Notes: a model not told the origin generated them from the sequence alone. A stretch of DNA of 64,000 bases from Paulinella micropora (GCA_009731375.1 BJOX01000123.1:126530-190529); one strand, 5' to 3'; counted from the stretch's first letter, positions 1-11,981 are shown. Translations and numbers: made by a program.

Positions 1-2591
1 TTCCAATACAATGTTAGAGCATCCGTTCTACCTCCAAACATTGCTTCTCGCGGGTTCAGTCCTTCTTGTTCCGTAATTCGTTCATTAGTATCTTCCGCTA
101 GGGTTTCACTTGTTTTCATTAATCTCCATTCACATTCCCATATACTTATTATTTTGCTTACTTGTTTGCTTAGGGCTTTTTCTCGTCTCATTGTCGCCTT
201 GTATAGTTCGCCCATCGTTTCATTCTTCTTAGTATTGATTGTATTTCTGTTAAAGCACTTTGGACATCCGTGCCAGAAACATCCGTGAAATTCGTAAGCG
301 GTTTTGTTCTTCTCATCCCAGCCATCAACATAAATAGTTGAGTCGCCAATACGAAACATTTTTTCACCTCCATTGAAAGCGTGTTTGATATCCGTTTTGT
401 CTAACCTGCTTCTGTAAGCTATCCATTCAACACAAGCCCGAGAGGTTATCCTGTTTTGCTTTTCAGCCTTCAACACAGCAATTGAATTCTCTGGCATAAA
501 CTTGGCCCGATACAAAGCCATAACACAACTAGCAATAGTTGTATATTGAAACGGGTCAATACCGAATTCTAGAAACTGCTTTCTAAAATCCATACATCCC
601 CTTCTCAAAATATCAACATCGCTATGACAGTATTCAGCGATTTCCTTCTGCATATCAAATGTGTTGTTTCTTTGGCTTTCATACCATTCTAAGAATTCCG
701 CTCTTTTCTTATCTTTCATCGTGTCGTAGCCGTAGTGCTTCTTATGTGGCATAACACCAACATAATTTTTGTTCTTGTCCGTATTGAAGAAGTGAGGAAA
801 GAAGCCCTTTTTAAGTTCGTTCAATCCGAATGTCTTAGGAAAATCAGCCAGAGGCATAGTCAAGAAACTCAAACTATCAATGAAGCGGTATTTCTTCAAA
901 GTCATCATCATTATCTTACCACCCTGATAAATGACGAATGGTGCTTGTCCGTTATCCACTAACCATTTAAGAATAAACTGACAATCATAACCGCGACTGT
1001 TATGAGCAATGAATGTAAAGCCGTTGTGCTTAGATTCAAAAGCCCACTTACAGAAATCATCAATGTTCTTATGAATGACTGGTGGTTCCTTCGCATCAAA
1101 ATACTGGCTTTCCGAATGATTAACAATGTGTTCGCCCGTATCCTGTGTCGCTTCAAAGTCAAAGAATATGTATTTCTCTGAAAAAGGTAATATGTCTTTC
1201 TTCACGATTTCACATTGGTGTTCAAGTGGTTTCAGTTCCTTACAATTACGGCATTTCGCATATCCGCACTTGTGTTCGTCCTTCTTCCTGTAATTAAGGC
1301 CGCACGAAAGACATTTCGCTTTGATATCGCAATTCGTCCTCTTGTGATTATTAAAACAGACCGTATTTGGAAACTTTCTATTACACGAATAGCAATCAGT
1401 CCAATTGCTTCTATCGTTAATACCCTTACATTCTTTGGTTTCGCAGATATTACATTTAGCTTCGCAGGCATGTCTTTCCATATATCCTCTTAGGCATAAC
1501 TCACAGAAGTTCTTTTTACCTACCATAGACTTCATATTAGTTATAGCATCGTAGTGATTCTCAGTCTTAAGTATGTAAAGGTTCGTAAGTCGCTCGCCAT
1601 TTTCATTAAGCAGGTCCGTCTTATAAACAATCTTGTCAGGGAATTCAACGATAACCAGATTGTATTTAATGTAGATAGCAAATGTATTAATTTCAGGAAT
1701 ACCGCACACATCCTGAATGACATTTGCTTCTTCGTGTAGTTTCAAAGCCATCTCCTCCTGTATCTTTCTGCCTTTCATAATCTGTGAGTATTTTGTATGT
1801 TTTTCAATTTTTGCTTTTACTACAACAATTGCTCTGGCTAAGCATATGTTGTCTGTATTATTAATTTGAATTACTCCTCTCTTCTTATATACATCCAACT
1901 TATTAATTATTTGAAGCCTCGTTCCGCCCGTCGGCATTTCAACAGATTTCAAAACAAACCTAAACTTATCCATATTGGTTCCCTTTTCGTCTGTATAAAG
2001 GCTTTCGTTGCTTTGAAATAATGCTGACAATCTTTCCAAAACATCGCTGACAGAAATCTCGTTAATCCTTTTCAACTTTGTAGATACTGCCCCATAGTAA
2101 TCTACAAACTTGATGCTTACACTAACCATACTTCCCTGTTTCTGTCTTTTGATAAAGTCGTTCAGGATTATCTCAATAAACTGTAGAATATCATTCATAC
2201 TGAAAGAAGTGAAGTTGCCTCTAATCCTAACCCAATACTGGCTTTCATTAATACCCAGCACGTGCTTCTTTCTATCTACGTGTTTGATTTCGTAGTTAGC
2301 ATACCGCATTAGGTCTTTCACCCTTTCTTTTCTTTCTCTCACTTTCGCTTCAAACTGTGGAGGTAATGGCGGTGCTACTGGAATACCTTGTTTCCGTTCC
2401 TCAAAATAAACAGCACCTCTTACTTGGTTCAAGTAATTTTGGGCCGTTGTTGTATCCACCTTATACTTTCTAGTCTTCGGTATTATATACAGCACATCTT
2501 GACCCCTGACCCTTTTGATTTCATAATTAATTTTTTGTTCCCTAAATTTGTCCAACCTATACGTCTTACCGTTGTAAGTGTGTGTCTCCAT
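1..2591 (-). CDS. protein-primed family B DNA polymerase (pPolB), 3' part outside window
   Basis: Reading leftward from an ATG at 2,591, the frame stays open for 863 codons to the window edge, so the polymerase palm is missing. Residues about 363-460 form a cysteine/histidine-rich zinc-binding block (CELC, CNIC, CYSC, CLSC, CRNC). The 3'-5' exonuclease motifs follow: Exo I FFDFEAT (D478, E480), Exo II AHNSRGYD (N531, D536), Exo III YCHSD (Y654, D658). A GCFWHGCPKC motif lies at 770-779, and the last residues contain NPREAMFGGRTDA, which precedes motif A in these enzymes. Zinc-rich N-terminus, GCFWHGC and FGGRT together are typical of Polinton/PLV-type protein-primed polymerases that copy linear genomes using a terminal protein. 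It is the main gene of a viral element distinct from the one at 12-37 kb. No frameshift or stop is visible in this part. Confidence 0.9.
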   Translation of the reverse strand, partial: METHTYNGKTYRLDKFREQKINYEIKRVRGQDVLYIIPKTRKYKVDTTTAQNYLNQVRGAVYFEERKQGIPVAPPLPPQFEAKVRERKERVKDLMRYANYEIKHVDRKKHVLGINESQYWVRIRGNFTSFSMNDILQFIEIILNDFIKRQKQGSMVSVSIKFVDYYGAVSTKLKRINEISVSDVLERLSALFQSNESLYTDEKGTNMDKFRFVLKSVEMPTGGTRLQIINKLDVYKKRGVIQINNTDNICLARAIVVVKAKIEKHTKYSQIMKGRKIQEEMALKLHEEANVIQDVCGIPEINTFAIYIKYNLVIVEFPDKIVYKTDLLNENGERLTNLYILKTENHYDAITNMKSMVGKKNFCELCLRGYMERHACEAKCNICETKECKGINDRSNWTDCYSCNRKFPNTVCFNNHKRTNCDIKAKCLSCGLNYRKKDEHKCGYAKCRNCKELKPLEHQCEIVKKDILPFSEKYIFFDFEATQDTGEHIVNHSESQYFDAKEPPVIHKNIDDFCKWAFESKHNGFTFIAHNSRGYDCQFILKWLVDNGQAPFVIYQGGKIMMMTLKKYRFIDSLSFLTMPLADFPKTFGLNELKKGFFPHFFNTDKNKNYVGVMPHKKHYGYDTMKDKKRAEFLEWYESQRNNTFDMQKEIAEYCHSDVDILRRGCMDFRKQFLEFGIDPFQYTTIASCVMALYRAKFMPENSIAVLKAEKQNRITSRACVEWIAYRSRLDKTDIKHAFNGGEKMFRIGDSTIYVDGWDEKNKTAYEFHGCFWHGCPKCFNRNTINTKKNETMGELYKATMRREKALSKQVSKIISIWECEWRLMKTSETLAEDTNERITEQEGLNPREAMFGGRTDALTLYW

Positions 2592-2599
2592 CGTTAGTC

Positions 2600-3290
2600 A
2601 GTGTATATATAGGAAAATATTTTTTTCAAAAATTTTAATTAATTATCTCAATCTTCTGCCCCCGCCGTGGTCTGCCGTGTGCTCCCCGTGTCTATATATA
2701 CGGGGGGCCCAATGTTTAGATGGAAATTAGGGCGGGGCGGGCGGTGCGGGCTTGGCGGGCGGGGCTGGCGGGGCTGTGTGCCTGTTTGATTTCATATGTC
2801 TTGCTTTGCTACTTCTATTTATTTCAGCTCCGCATTCGCACTTGAAAGGAGTCTTCTTCCAATTCCTTTTCTTTTCTTTTTTGATTTCTTTTGTTTCCTT
2901 ATCATAATTAACTTTCCATTCATCATACTTTGGTTTTACTTTTTCATCGTAGTATTTTTTTGCTTCTTCCATTGCTTGTTCTTGGTTTCTTCGTTTTCCA
3001 ATACTAAAACTCTTACACATCGTTTGATTTCCTTCTCTCCATTGAATTTTTACCATCGGCTTCTTTTCATTATTCTTTATCATAATACATCCTTTTGAAA
3101 TTGTAAATCGGCGACTTGACTTTTTGTCAGTGTCGTCGTTTGTCATCCTGTCTGTGTCTTTATATTTTAACGGTATTATTTTAAATATTAAATTCAATTG
3201 CCATTTTGTCCCCCGCGGGCCGGCCGGTGTGTGTCTCTGTGTGGCGGGGGCGTGTATTGAACGGGCGTCTTGTAGTGGCACCCTATACTA
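2600..3290. other. right end of the left viral element (boundary not resolved)
   Basis: The polymerase and zinc-finger genes stop here, and host (CAA)n repeats begin near 3,290. The strip holds GC-rich blocks at 2,655-2,760 and 3,210-3,260, with a small hairpin around 2,686-2,706 (ccccgtgtc...tatacgggg). I could not find a terminal inverted repeat because the other end lies outside the window. Confidence 0.4.
2727..3146 (-). CDS. small basic protein with AP2-like segment and C-terminal zinc finger
   Basis: This lies behind (upstream of) the polymerase on the same strand, 135 bases away. I start it at the ATG at 3,146 (MTNDDTDKK); an ATG at 3,083 is also possible, and the frame is open further upstream into GC-rich non-coding sequence. 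The middle (VKIQWREG...KSFSIGKRR...EEAKKYYDE) has the look of an AP2-like DNA-binding fold, as found beside homing nucleases. This is followed by a lysine-rich helix. A C-terminal zinc finger, CECGAEINRSSKARHMKSNRH, is the same type as that ending the GIY-YIG nuclease at 31,031-31,714. The tail is repetitive Ala/Pro. Function inferred only as DNA or RNA binding. Confidence 0.6.
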   Translation of the reverse strand: MTNDDTDKKSSRRFTISKGCIMIKNNEKKPMVKIQWREGNQTMCKSFSIGKRRNQEQAMEEAKKYYDEKVKPKYDEWKVNYDKETKEIKKEKKRNWKKTPFKCECGAEINRSSKARHMKSNRHTAPPAPPAKPAPPAPP

Positions 3291-3397
3291 CTAACAACAA
3301 CAACAACGACAACTACAACAACAACTATAACAAGTACAACAACAATAACAACAACAACAGCAACAACAACAACAGCAACAACAACAACAACAACAGC

Positions 3398-3446
<49 letters not shown>

Positions 3447-3867
3447 TGCTCGAACATTGCTCTCACGGTCTTGGCGAGTCTCTACTCCTCCTACCTCTCC
3501 CTTCTTTGTCCTCCTCTTCTCCTTCTTGGTAGGCTAGTTCTCCTCGTTCTTGTCTGCCTCTCTCACTTCTTTTCCTCCTCTCCCTCCCCTGTTGTTGACC
3601 ACTATAGTGCACGTCCTCGGGCTCTCTCTTCCTCTATCTATATTTTTTGTTTTTGAGCCTCAGGATCTTATAGTGCAGTGTGCAAGCTCTGGCGTCTCGA
3701 TTCGGCACGAGATGACTGGATTATTTTCCGGGAGTGGCGTATATCTGGGGGTATACACGTACGATTCGAAAGCCACACACCAACTTGCCACTGGTTTAGT
3801 TAATATTGATTAATATTAATATTAATTAGATTGCTCTGCAACCGTTGTATTATTATCATTAAATTTT

Positions 3868-3899
<32 letters not shown>

Positions 3900-4188
3900 A
3901 TTAATTAGATTGCTCTGCAACCGTTGTATTATTATCATTAAATTTTACAACAACAAGAACAACAAGAACAACAACAACAACAACAACAACAATAACAACT
4001 TGTCACTGATTTAGTTAATATTACTATTAGTATTAATTAGATTGTTCTACAACTGTTGTATTATTAAATTTAACAACAACTACAACATATGAGCCAAAAG
4101 CCACACACCAACTTGCCACTGATTTAGTTCATATTATTACTAATATGAATTAGATTATTCGACAACTGTTGTATTATTATTAAATTTT

Positions 4189-4230
<42 letters not shown>

Positions 4231-4394
4231 CCAACTTGCCACTGATTGAGTTAATATTGTTATTATATAAATTAGATTGTTCTACAACTGTTGTACTATT
4301 ATTATTATTAAATTTTACAACAACAACAACAACAACAACAACAACACACCATCTTGCATTTTAAATACTTTGTTTAGGTTTTAAATTGAACACC

Positions 4395-4429
<35 letters not shown>

Positions 4430-5467
4430 CGTAGCCACACACTATCTTGCATAAATACTTTGTTTAAGTTTTATTATTATGAAATTGAACAACAACAACA
4501 CCATCTTGCATTTTAAATACTTTGTTTAAGTTTTGCTATTATTAAATTGAACAACAACACTAACAACAACAACAACAACAACAACAACTTCTCTTGGGTC
4601 AGCGGATAGGGCAGCCCAATCCCTCTCCTTTTCCTGTTTCCCTTGGCCCTGGTGTCACAGCCCTAGGTTCAGAAGGGGCCCATAATCCACTTGCAGGCTT
4701 GGTGGCCATGGGGCTCTTGCCACCTAATTGAATGCTAGGATGTAACTCCTTGCCATTTCTGACCTTGAAGGTTTCTAGACAGCTCTCTCTTTCGGCCTCC
4801 AGCGCTTGTGGCTAATTGCTGGTGCTTGCCTGCTCCATTCGACTTGTTCGTTTCACACGCGAGCTTCTAACTTGTTGCTCAGACTGTTTTCTATTGGCCA
4901 TGGCGAGTTTCACCTCCCCCTTCATCTTCCCTCTCTCTTCCTTCTCTCCATTTTCAGTGGACTTGCTCCCCTCTTGAGGCGTGTCTGCGCTCCTCACAGC
5001 CTTTCCTCTTCTCCCTCTTATGTTGTTGTATTACTGCAGTGCATGCTCTTCTGCTCCTTTTTCCTCTCTTTTTTCTTGTCTTTGAGCTCTAGAGTCCTAT
5101 AATACAGTGAGATATGCTCTGGCGTCCCAACAACAACAACTGACTTGACTTCTTCTTGACTCTATGTCCTACTCTCTTCCTAGCTCTCCTTGCTGACCCT
5201 TCCCTTCACCTACTGTTGTTGTTTCGCTGTAGTACTTTGTTGCTCCTTCTCCTCTTTCTATATTTTTTGTGTTGAGCCCTGAAGTCCTATAGCTCAATGA
5301 ACTAGCTCTGGTGTCACGACGGCCGGTGATGTGAGTGGCCTTTTATATTATATTTAATTTGGTCGACAACAGCAACAACAACAACAACAACAACAACAAT
5401 AACAACAATAACAACAACAACAACAAGAATAACAAACAACAAGCAACCAACAACAAATTTAACCAAC

Positions 5468-5518
<51 letters not shown>

Positions 5519-6164
5519 CGGCCACGGCGAGTCTCTCCTCCCCCTCCATCTTCTCTCTCTCTTCCTCTTCTCCCTTCTCCGCGGACTAGCTCATCTCCCA
5601 CGGCGTTGTTGTTTTACTATAGTGTCTTTCCTCTTCTCCCTTTGTTGTTGTTTTACTATAGTGCATGCTTTTCTGCTCCTTTTTCCTCTTTCTTTATTTC
5701 TTGTTTCTGAGCTCTAGAGTCCTATAGTACTGAGTGAGCATGCTCTAGCGTCCCGAGTCGGCTGGGGATGACTAGACATTTATTACTTGTCTTTAAGTGG
5801 CGCTCGAAGAACGTTAGCCATGAAACATCATGCCATTGGTTTAATTATAATTACTTTAATTAAATAAACCAACAACAACAACAACAACAACAAGAACAAC
5901 AACAACAACGACGACGACGACATTTATGACTTGTCTTTAAGTGGCGCTCGAAGGCTGTTAGGCATGCACCATCATGCCATTGGTTTAGTTACTTTAATTA
6001 AATTTAACAACAACAACAACAACAACAACAACAAGAGATCTATAGTACATTAAGCAGGCTCTGGCGTCCCGACGGCTGGGATGAAAGTGGCAGGTTTTAT
6101 GTAAGGCCGTTAGCCACACATATCTTGCACTCATTTTGTTCGAAATTTTTAAGTAATTAGGTTC

Positions 6165-6198
<34 letters not shown>

Positions 6199-6340
6199 GC
6201 AGCAGCAGCAGCAACAACAACACCAACAGCAACAGCAGCAGCAGCAACGACAACACCAGCAACAACAACAACAACGCCTACTCACCTCTTCCTCCCCTGC
6301 GGACTTTCTCCCCCGCAACCTGAAAGACAGATATATTAGA
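3290..6340. repeat. (CAA)n arrays with interspersed degenerate repeat modules
   Basis: Long CAA/AAC tracts sit at 3,295-3,445, 3,870-3,990, 4,190-4,230, 4,318-4,345, 4,395-4,430, 4,565-4,588, 5,370-5,520, 5,870-5,910 and 6,165-6,275. Between them two modules recur. One is a block around 'ttagattgctctgcaacngttgta' at 3,826, 3,905, 4,037, 4,150 and 4,271. The other is a block around 'gagctctagagtcctatag...gctctggcgtcccgacggc' near 3,655, 5,085, 5,280, 5,710 and 6,040. Frames through these tracts only encode homopolymers and are not genes. Nothing else recognisable. Confidence 0.8.
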
Positions 6341-6355
6341 TATATGATAGATAGG

Positions 6356-6397
<42 letters not shown>

Positions 6398-6875
6398 TAG
6401 ATAGATAGATAGATAGATAGATATGTTTAATCTATGGGCGTGGCTTAGCTTGAAAAGCCATGGCCTCCTATACTACCCCCGGACAAGAACTTTCAGCACC
6501 GGCCAAGCTGCACACCAACCACTGTCTCGCTGTGGTTGGTGTCTGTGCCCAGTTCAAGCCGAAAGGTAGCCGAGCCCTTTTGAACTATACGGGACAACAC
6601 TAGAACACTCCCCAGGAGCGTGTGCCCTAAGGAGATGATGCCATGAGCAAGTCGAGGTTTCAGGAGTTCACGCTCGTTGTGAGTTACCTTTCAACAACCC
6701 CGACTTCATCAACCCTTTGCATCACGCCCCGACTTCATCAGCCATGGTCAGGAGTTGGTTGCCTGTTTAGCCCTTGCGCTGCGCGCGATTAACGGCGGAC
6801 ACAAAATCGTCATTGTAGGAGATAGTTAGATCTGAACCCTAGGCTGAGTTGCCAGTGGCAGAGACCGTCTCCAGG

Positions 6876-6928
<53 letters not shown>

Positions 6929-6935
6929 CGTCTTC
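6340..6935. repeat. unique about 440-bp island embedded in (GATA)n
   Basis: Two GATA tetranucleotide arrays (6,343-6,421 and 6,878-6,930) bracket a non-repetitive segment. It contains a short hairpin (accaaccactgtctcgctgtggttggt at 6,515-6,541) and a repeated phrase 'ccccgacttcatca' (6,700 and 6,727). No coding frame is convincing. A second, unrelated island with the same GATA framing is at 39,715-40,660, so the pattern may reflect short retroelements whose tails became microsatellites. Confidence 0.55.
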
Positions 6936-7749
6936 TGTGGCCCAGCTAGTGAGCTAGGAGGTGTTCTTTTTCTCGCAGCCTACCCTTCCCTAGAGTCTTT
7001 TGGCAGGCTTCTCCACTCCCTATCCTGTCCCCGTCCCACCTTGCATCAGCGTCTCACTGCGTTTCCACTCTTTTCTTGACTCGGAAGGTTTCTAGACAGC
7101 TCTTTCCTTCGGCCTAGCGCTTGTAACTAATTGCTGGTGTCAGCTGCGTTTACGTAGTGCTAACCTTATTCTATGACTTTAGTCTCTCACGTGAGCTTCT
7201 GACTTGTTGCTCAGACTATTTTCCTCACTGGCCACGGCGAGTCCCTACTCCCCCTTCATCTCCCTTCTCTCTTCCTCTTCTCTCTCTCGGTAGGCTAGTT
7301 CTGAAGGTTCTAGTCTGCATCCCTCACTGACTTTCCTCTTGAATCTCCTATTTTTGTTGTTGTTCAATTATAGGGCACACTCTTGTGCTCCCTTCCTTCT
7401 TTCTTTATTATTTGTTTCTGAGCAGTAGAGATCTATAGTTCTTTAAGCAGGCTCTGGCGTCCCGACGGCTGGGGATGAGGTGGCAGTTATTATTTAATGC
7501 CTTTACTTGTATGTATGTGTAATGGGGAGGGGAGGAGGGGAAGAAGGTAGAGGAGGAGGAGGAGGAGGAAAAGGAAAAGGAGAAGGAGGAGGAGAAGGAT
7601 GAGGAGACAAGAAGAAGGAGAAGGTGGAGAGGATAGCCACACACCTCATTGCACTTATTTTATTTTAAATTTTTAAGTCCTTAAATTGAACAACAACAAC
7701 AACAACAACAACAAGCAAGAACAACAACAACAACAACAACAACAACAAT

Positions 7750-7783
<34 letters not shown>

Positions 7784-8170
7784 ACAACAACAGCAACAAG
7801 AACAACAACATCGTCATCAACACCCTTCATTACAATCAATAAAGCTTTCTCTTTCTCTTATGCATGGTCATATGGCCTTTTACTTCGAAAGACATTCTCA
7901 GGGGTCCACAAAGACGTCGAGCCTAAGACTGAACCTATTCCTCCTCGTATTCCTCTCCTCCTATTTCATTTATAACCCTTTATGTCGTAAGGATGACGTT
8001 AAAATAGGTAGAACCTCCTCCTCTTCCTCCTTCTAGTCCTCTCCTCTTCCTCCTCCTCTTCCTCCTCCTCCTACTCTTCCTCCTCCTCCTTCGCGTGTAC
8101 GTATGTATGTGTGCATGTATGTATGCAGGTAGGTAGAAGTCGATTTGGGTTTCATGGGGGCCGCCCAAGG
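6935..8170. other. repeat-derived host DNA, no gene seen
   Basis: More copies of the module found at 3.6-6.1 kb (7,190-7,470), a GGA-rich polypurine tract (7,520-7,640), a (CAA)n array (7,688-7,812) and a CTC-rich polypyrimidine tract (8,010-8,090). No supported coding sequence. Confidence 0.6.
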
Positions 8171-8177
8171 CAAAAGG

Positions 8178-8310
8178 TAAATAAACATATACAATTTACA
8201 TTCACATCCTCATATACATACATACATGAAAATCCATAGATATTTACGTACAGGTTCATAAATAAACATATACAATTTACATTCACATACTCATATACAC
8301 ACATGTGAAA
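8178..8310. repeat. short tandem duplication
   Basis: The phrase 'aaataaacatatacaatttac' followed by 'attcacat.ctcatata' occurs at about 8,180 and again at about 8,262. This gives an imperfect two-copy tandem repeat of roughly 83 bp. Confidence 0.6.
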
Positions 8311-8501
8311 AATATTACATGCACAAAGACGTAAAATTCATATTAATGTTGAAAAGTTTCCATGGTCTAAGGCTGAATTTGTCTCCCCGATATCTTTGCT
8401 CATTGTTTGATAATGCCAAACAAGAATGAAATGCACGAGCAAGTTAAATAGGTGAGCAAGTAAGTAATTAGTCGTGAATGAATGAATGAATGAATGAATG
8501 C

Positions 8502-8879
8502 CTTGTTGAAAAAGTTAACTTGGTTGCAAAAGTTGCAAAAGTTGAAAAGTTGAAGAAGTTGAAAAAGTTATTTTTTAGTTTTAAAAATAACTTTTTCATC
8601 TTTTCAACTTTTGCAACTATCTTCTATTTTTTTTTTAAATTCTAGACGGCCCTATATAGAATCTGTTGTATTTTTTTTTCTAGCTTGAATTATGCTGTAT
8701 TTTATTTTAGACGACCTCATATACTTATATTTTTTTTGTAGACGGCTGCATATAACTGTTGTATTTTAAAGAATCTGAAAATTATCAGGAAAAGTGAGAA
8801 AGCTGAAAAAGTTCACTTTTTCAACTTTTTCAACTTGTGCAACTTGTGCAACTTTTGCAACTAAGTTAACTTTCTGAAG
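8502..8879. mobile_element. MITE-like element with about 69-bp inverted ends
   Basis: The left arm (8,502-8,570, rich in 'gttgaaaaagtt' and 'gttgcaaaagtt') is an imperfect reverse complement of the right arm (8,811-8,879). Both share the outer block 'gaaagttaactnagttgca' in inverted orientation. The 240-bp core is AT-rich and has three internal 'tagacgg...ata' phrases. There is no coding capacity. Size and structure fit a non-autonomous hairpin transposon; I could not identify a clear target duplication. Confidence 0.55.
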
Positions 8880-9067
8880 ACCCCCCCCCCCCACCGACCC
8901 CCTCCTTGCTAAAGTTTTGGGGGGGGGGGGGGGGGGGGCCCCGTTTCCCCCCCCCCCCCCCCCCCNNNNNNNNNNAATTAATTATTATTTTAATTAATTA
9001 ATTAATAAAATAGATAAATAGATAAATAAATAAATAAATAAATAAATAAATAGATAAATAAAATAGA

Positions 9068-9154
<87 letters not shown>

Positions 9155-9310
9155 ATATTAATGAATTCAAATTAAGAAATTAAAAAAACCAATTCAAAAT
9201 GAGTAAAAGTTACCAGATTTTATTTTCAGTAATGGGAAAGGGGGGGGGGGGGCGGCGGGGCTCTCATCTTGTTCTTTTCTGCTTTGCAAATTCAGTGGCA
9301 TGTGCACAAG
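8880..9310. repeat. poly-C/poly-G, assembly gap and (AATA)n array
   Basis: C and G homopolymers flank a 10-N gap (8,966-8,975). An AATA tetranucleotide array runs from about 8,998 to 9,158, and another G-run lies at 9,240. No gene. Confidence 0.8.
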
Positions 9311-9469
9311 GCTTTTTGTTTTTTATTGTTGTTGTTGCGCTGGTGTGAGGGTTGTCGTTGTTGTCATTGTTACTGTTTCTACTGTTTCTTCATTTCTTTT
9401 TCCTATTTGACTATCTAGTGCTACAAGGGCAGCCTCAGAACGAGGACAGATCTGCACAGCGAGTTGCTG

Positions 9470-9610
9470 GTATATACATACACACATACACACACACATA
9501 CATACATACAATTACATACACATACATACATACATACATACATACATACATGCATGCATACATACATACATACACACACACACATACACATACACATACA
9601 CATACATACT
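9470..9610. repeat. (CATA)n/(CA)n microsatellite
   Basis: Almost pure 'cataca' and 'cacaca' units upstream of the possible ORF at 9,667. Translations across it are artefacts. Confidence 0.85.
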
Positions 9611-9666
9611 GTCAGACCCTTTTGCTTTTTGAGATCTTTACTGGAGTTTCTCGTTCCCTCACGCAC

Positions 9667-10068
9667 ATGGCCATGTCCAAACGACGTCAGCCGGAAGGGG
9701 AAGAGGCTGTCATCGAAGGCCAGCCACGAAAGCGGCAAATGTTAAAAGGAGGGGAAGCAGGGGAAGAGACAGAGGAAACAACCCGACTTGAACTCGAAAG
9801 CAAGGAGCCGACAACTGGAAAAGAGGAAGTAGAAGAAAAGGAGCAGAAGCAGTCTCTTCAAGGACCAAGAGTCGAGGCGGCTGGAGAGAGTGATAAGAAT
9901 CACTACCTTGAAGTGGTGGCAGGAGGTAAACAAAGATCTGCACAGCCAATTCCCACAGTGACAAACAGATTTGCGCTTGCTTCCAACTTCCAAAACCCAC
10001 GGCACGTCATATCCAAAATTTGCCAGCACACGCACAAGCCATGCCTGGTTCACTACCCAACTGGTTGA
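9667..10068 (+). CDS. possible small hydrophilic protein or exon, unrecognised
   Basis: An ATG at 9,667 (a second is at 9,673) opens a 133-codon frame in non-repetitive sequence. It begins MAMSKRRQPEGEE and is rich in Glu, Lys and Gln. A basic nuclear-localisation-like patch (RKRQ) lies near residue 25 and a more structured C-terminus is rich in His and Cys. I recognise no domain. It stands between two CATA arrays with no neighbouring gene. It could be one exon of a larger host gene or part of a decayed repeat. Confidence 0.35.
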   Translation: MAMSKRRQPEGEEAVIEGQPRKRQMLKGGEAGEETEETTRLELESKEPTTGKEEVEEKEQKQSLQGPRVEAAGESDKNHYLEVVAGGKQRSAQPIPTVTNRFALASNFQNPRHVISKICQHTHKPCLVHYPTG

Positions 10069-10206
10069 TACAGCTTCTTCTGAGACTGGAATATCAACCT
10101 CTCAACAAGCAGATCAACAACAACAACAACAACGTAGCCACACACCATCTTGCATTTCAATCACTTTGTTTAAATTTTATTATTATTGTCATTAAATTGA
10201 ACAACG

Positions 10207-11640
10207 AACACACACACATACATACACACGTACATACATACATACATGAATTCATGCATAACATACATACATACATACATACATGAATTCATGCATAACA
10301 TACATACATACATACATACATACATGAATTCATGCATAACATACATACATACATACATACATGAATTCATGCACAACATACATACATACAACATACATGA
10401 ATTCATGCATAACATACATACATACATACATACATACATACATGAATTCATGCATAACATACGTACATACATACATGAATTCATGCATAACATACATACA
10501 TACATACATACATACATGAATTCATGCATAACATACATACATACATACATACATACATGAATTCATGCATAACATACATACATACATACATACATACATG
10601 AATTCATGCATAACATACATACATACATACATACATACATGAATTCATGCATAACATACATACATACATACATACATACATGAATTCATGCATAACATAC
10701 ATACATACATACATACATACATGAATTCATGCATAACATACATACATACATACATACATACATGAATTCATGCATAACATACATACATACATACATACAT
10801 ACATGAATTCATGCATAACATACATACATACATACATACATACATGAATTCATGCATAACATACATACATACATACATACATACATGAATTCATGCATAA
10901 CATACATACATACATACATACATACATAAATTCATGCATAACATACATACACACATACACACATACATATATACATACATACATACATACATACATGAAT
11001 TCATGCATAACATACATACATACACACATACATGAATTCATGCATAACATACATAGATACATACATATATACATGAATTCATGCACAACATACAGACATA
11101 CACACATACATGAATTAATGCATAACATACATACATACATGAATTAATGCATAACATACATACATGAATTCATGCATAGCATACATACATACATACATAC
11201 ATGAATTCATGCATAACACACATACATACATACATACATACATACATACATAAATACATACATGAATTCATGCATAACATATATACATACATACATACAT
11301 ACATACATGAATTCATGCATTACATACATACATACATACATACATGAATTCATGCATAACATACATACATACATACATACATGAATTCATGCATAACATA
11401 CATACATACATACATACATGAATTCATGCATAACATACATACATACATACATACATACATGAATTCATGTATAACATACATACATACATACATACTTACA
11501 TGAATTCATGCATAACATACATACATACATACATAGATGAATTCATGCAACATACATACATACACACATACATGAATTCATGCACAACATACATACATGC
11601 ATACATGAATTCATGCATAACATACATGCATACATTCTTG
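10207..11640. repeat. minisatellite with a palindromic core, about 30 units
   Basis: Units of roughly 36-50 bp alternate a (CATA)n stretch of variable length with the core 'catgaattcatgcataa'. The core contains the 12-bp perfect palindrome CATGAATTCATG, and most length variation is in the CATA part. Both strands read as artefactual open frames. This is host satellite-like DNA. Confidence 0.9.
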
Positions 11641-11654
11641 TGGACGACAAGCAT

Positions 11655-11659
11655 CATTT

Positions 11660-11724
<65 letters not shown>

Positions 11725-11744
11725 ACTACTACTACTAATACTAG

Positions 11745-11782
<38 letters not shown>

Positions 11783-11828
11783 ACTACTACTACTACTTAC
11801 TACTACTAACTACTAACTACTACTACTA

Positions 11829-11864
<36 letters not shown>

Positions 11865-11872
11865 CACTACTG

Positions 11873-11904
<32 letters not shown>

Positions 11905-11981
11905 GCTATTACTACTACTACTACTACTACTATTACTACTACTATTACTACTACTACTACTACTACTACTACTAATACTAC

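Noticed and set aside
3147-3281. Upstream extension of the left-edge zinc-finger protein to 3,281
   Set aside because: The added residues come from GC-rich and flanking host-like sequence without protein-like character; the ATG at 3,146 is a better start.
10207-11640. Regularly spaced palindromic repeats resembling a CRISPR array
   Set aside because: Spacers are variable-length (CATA)n, not unique sequences, and the DNA is clearly eukaryotic; it is a minisatellite.
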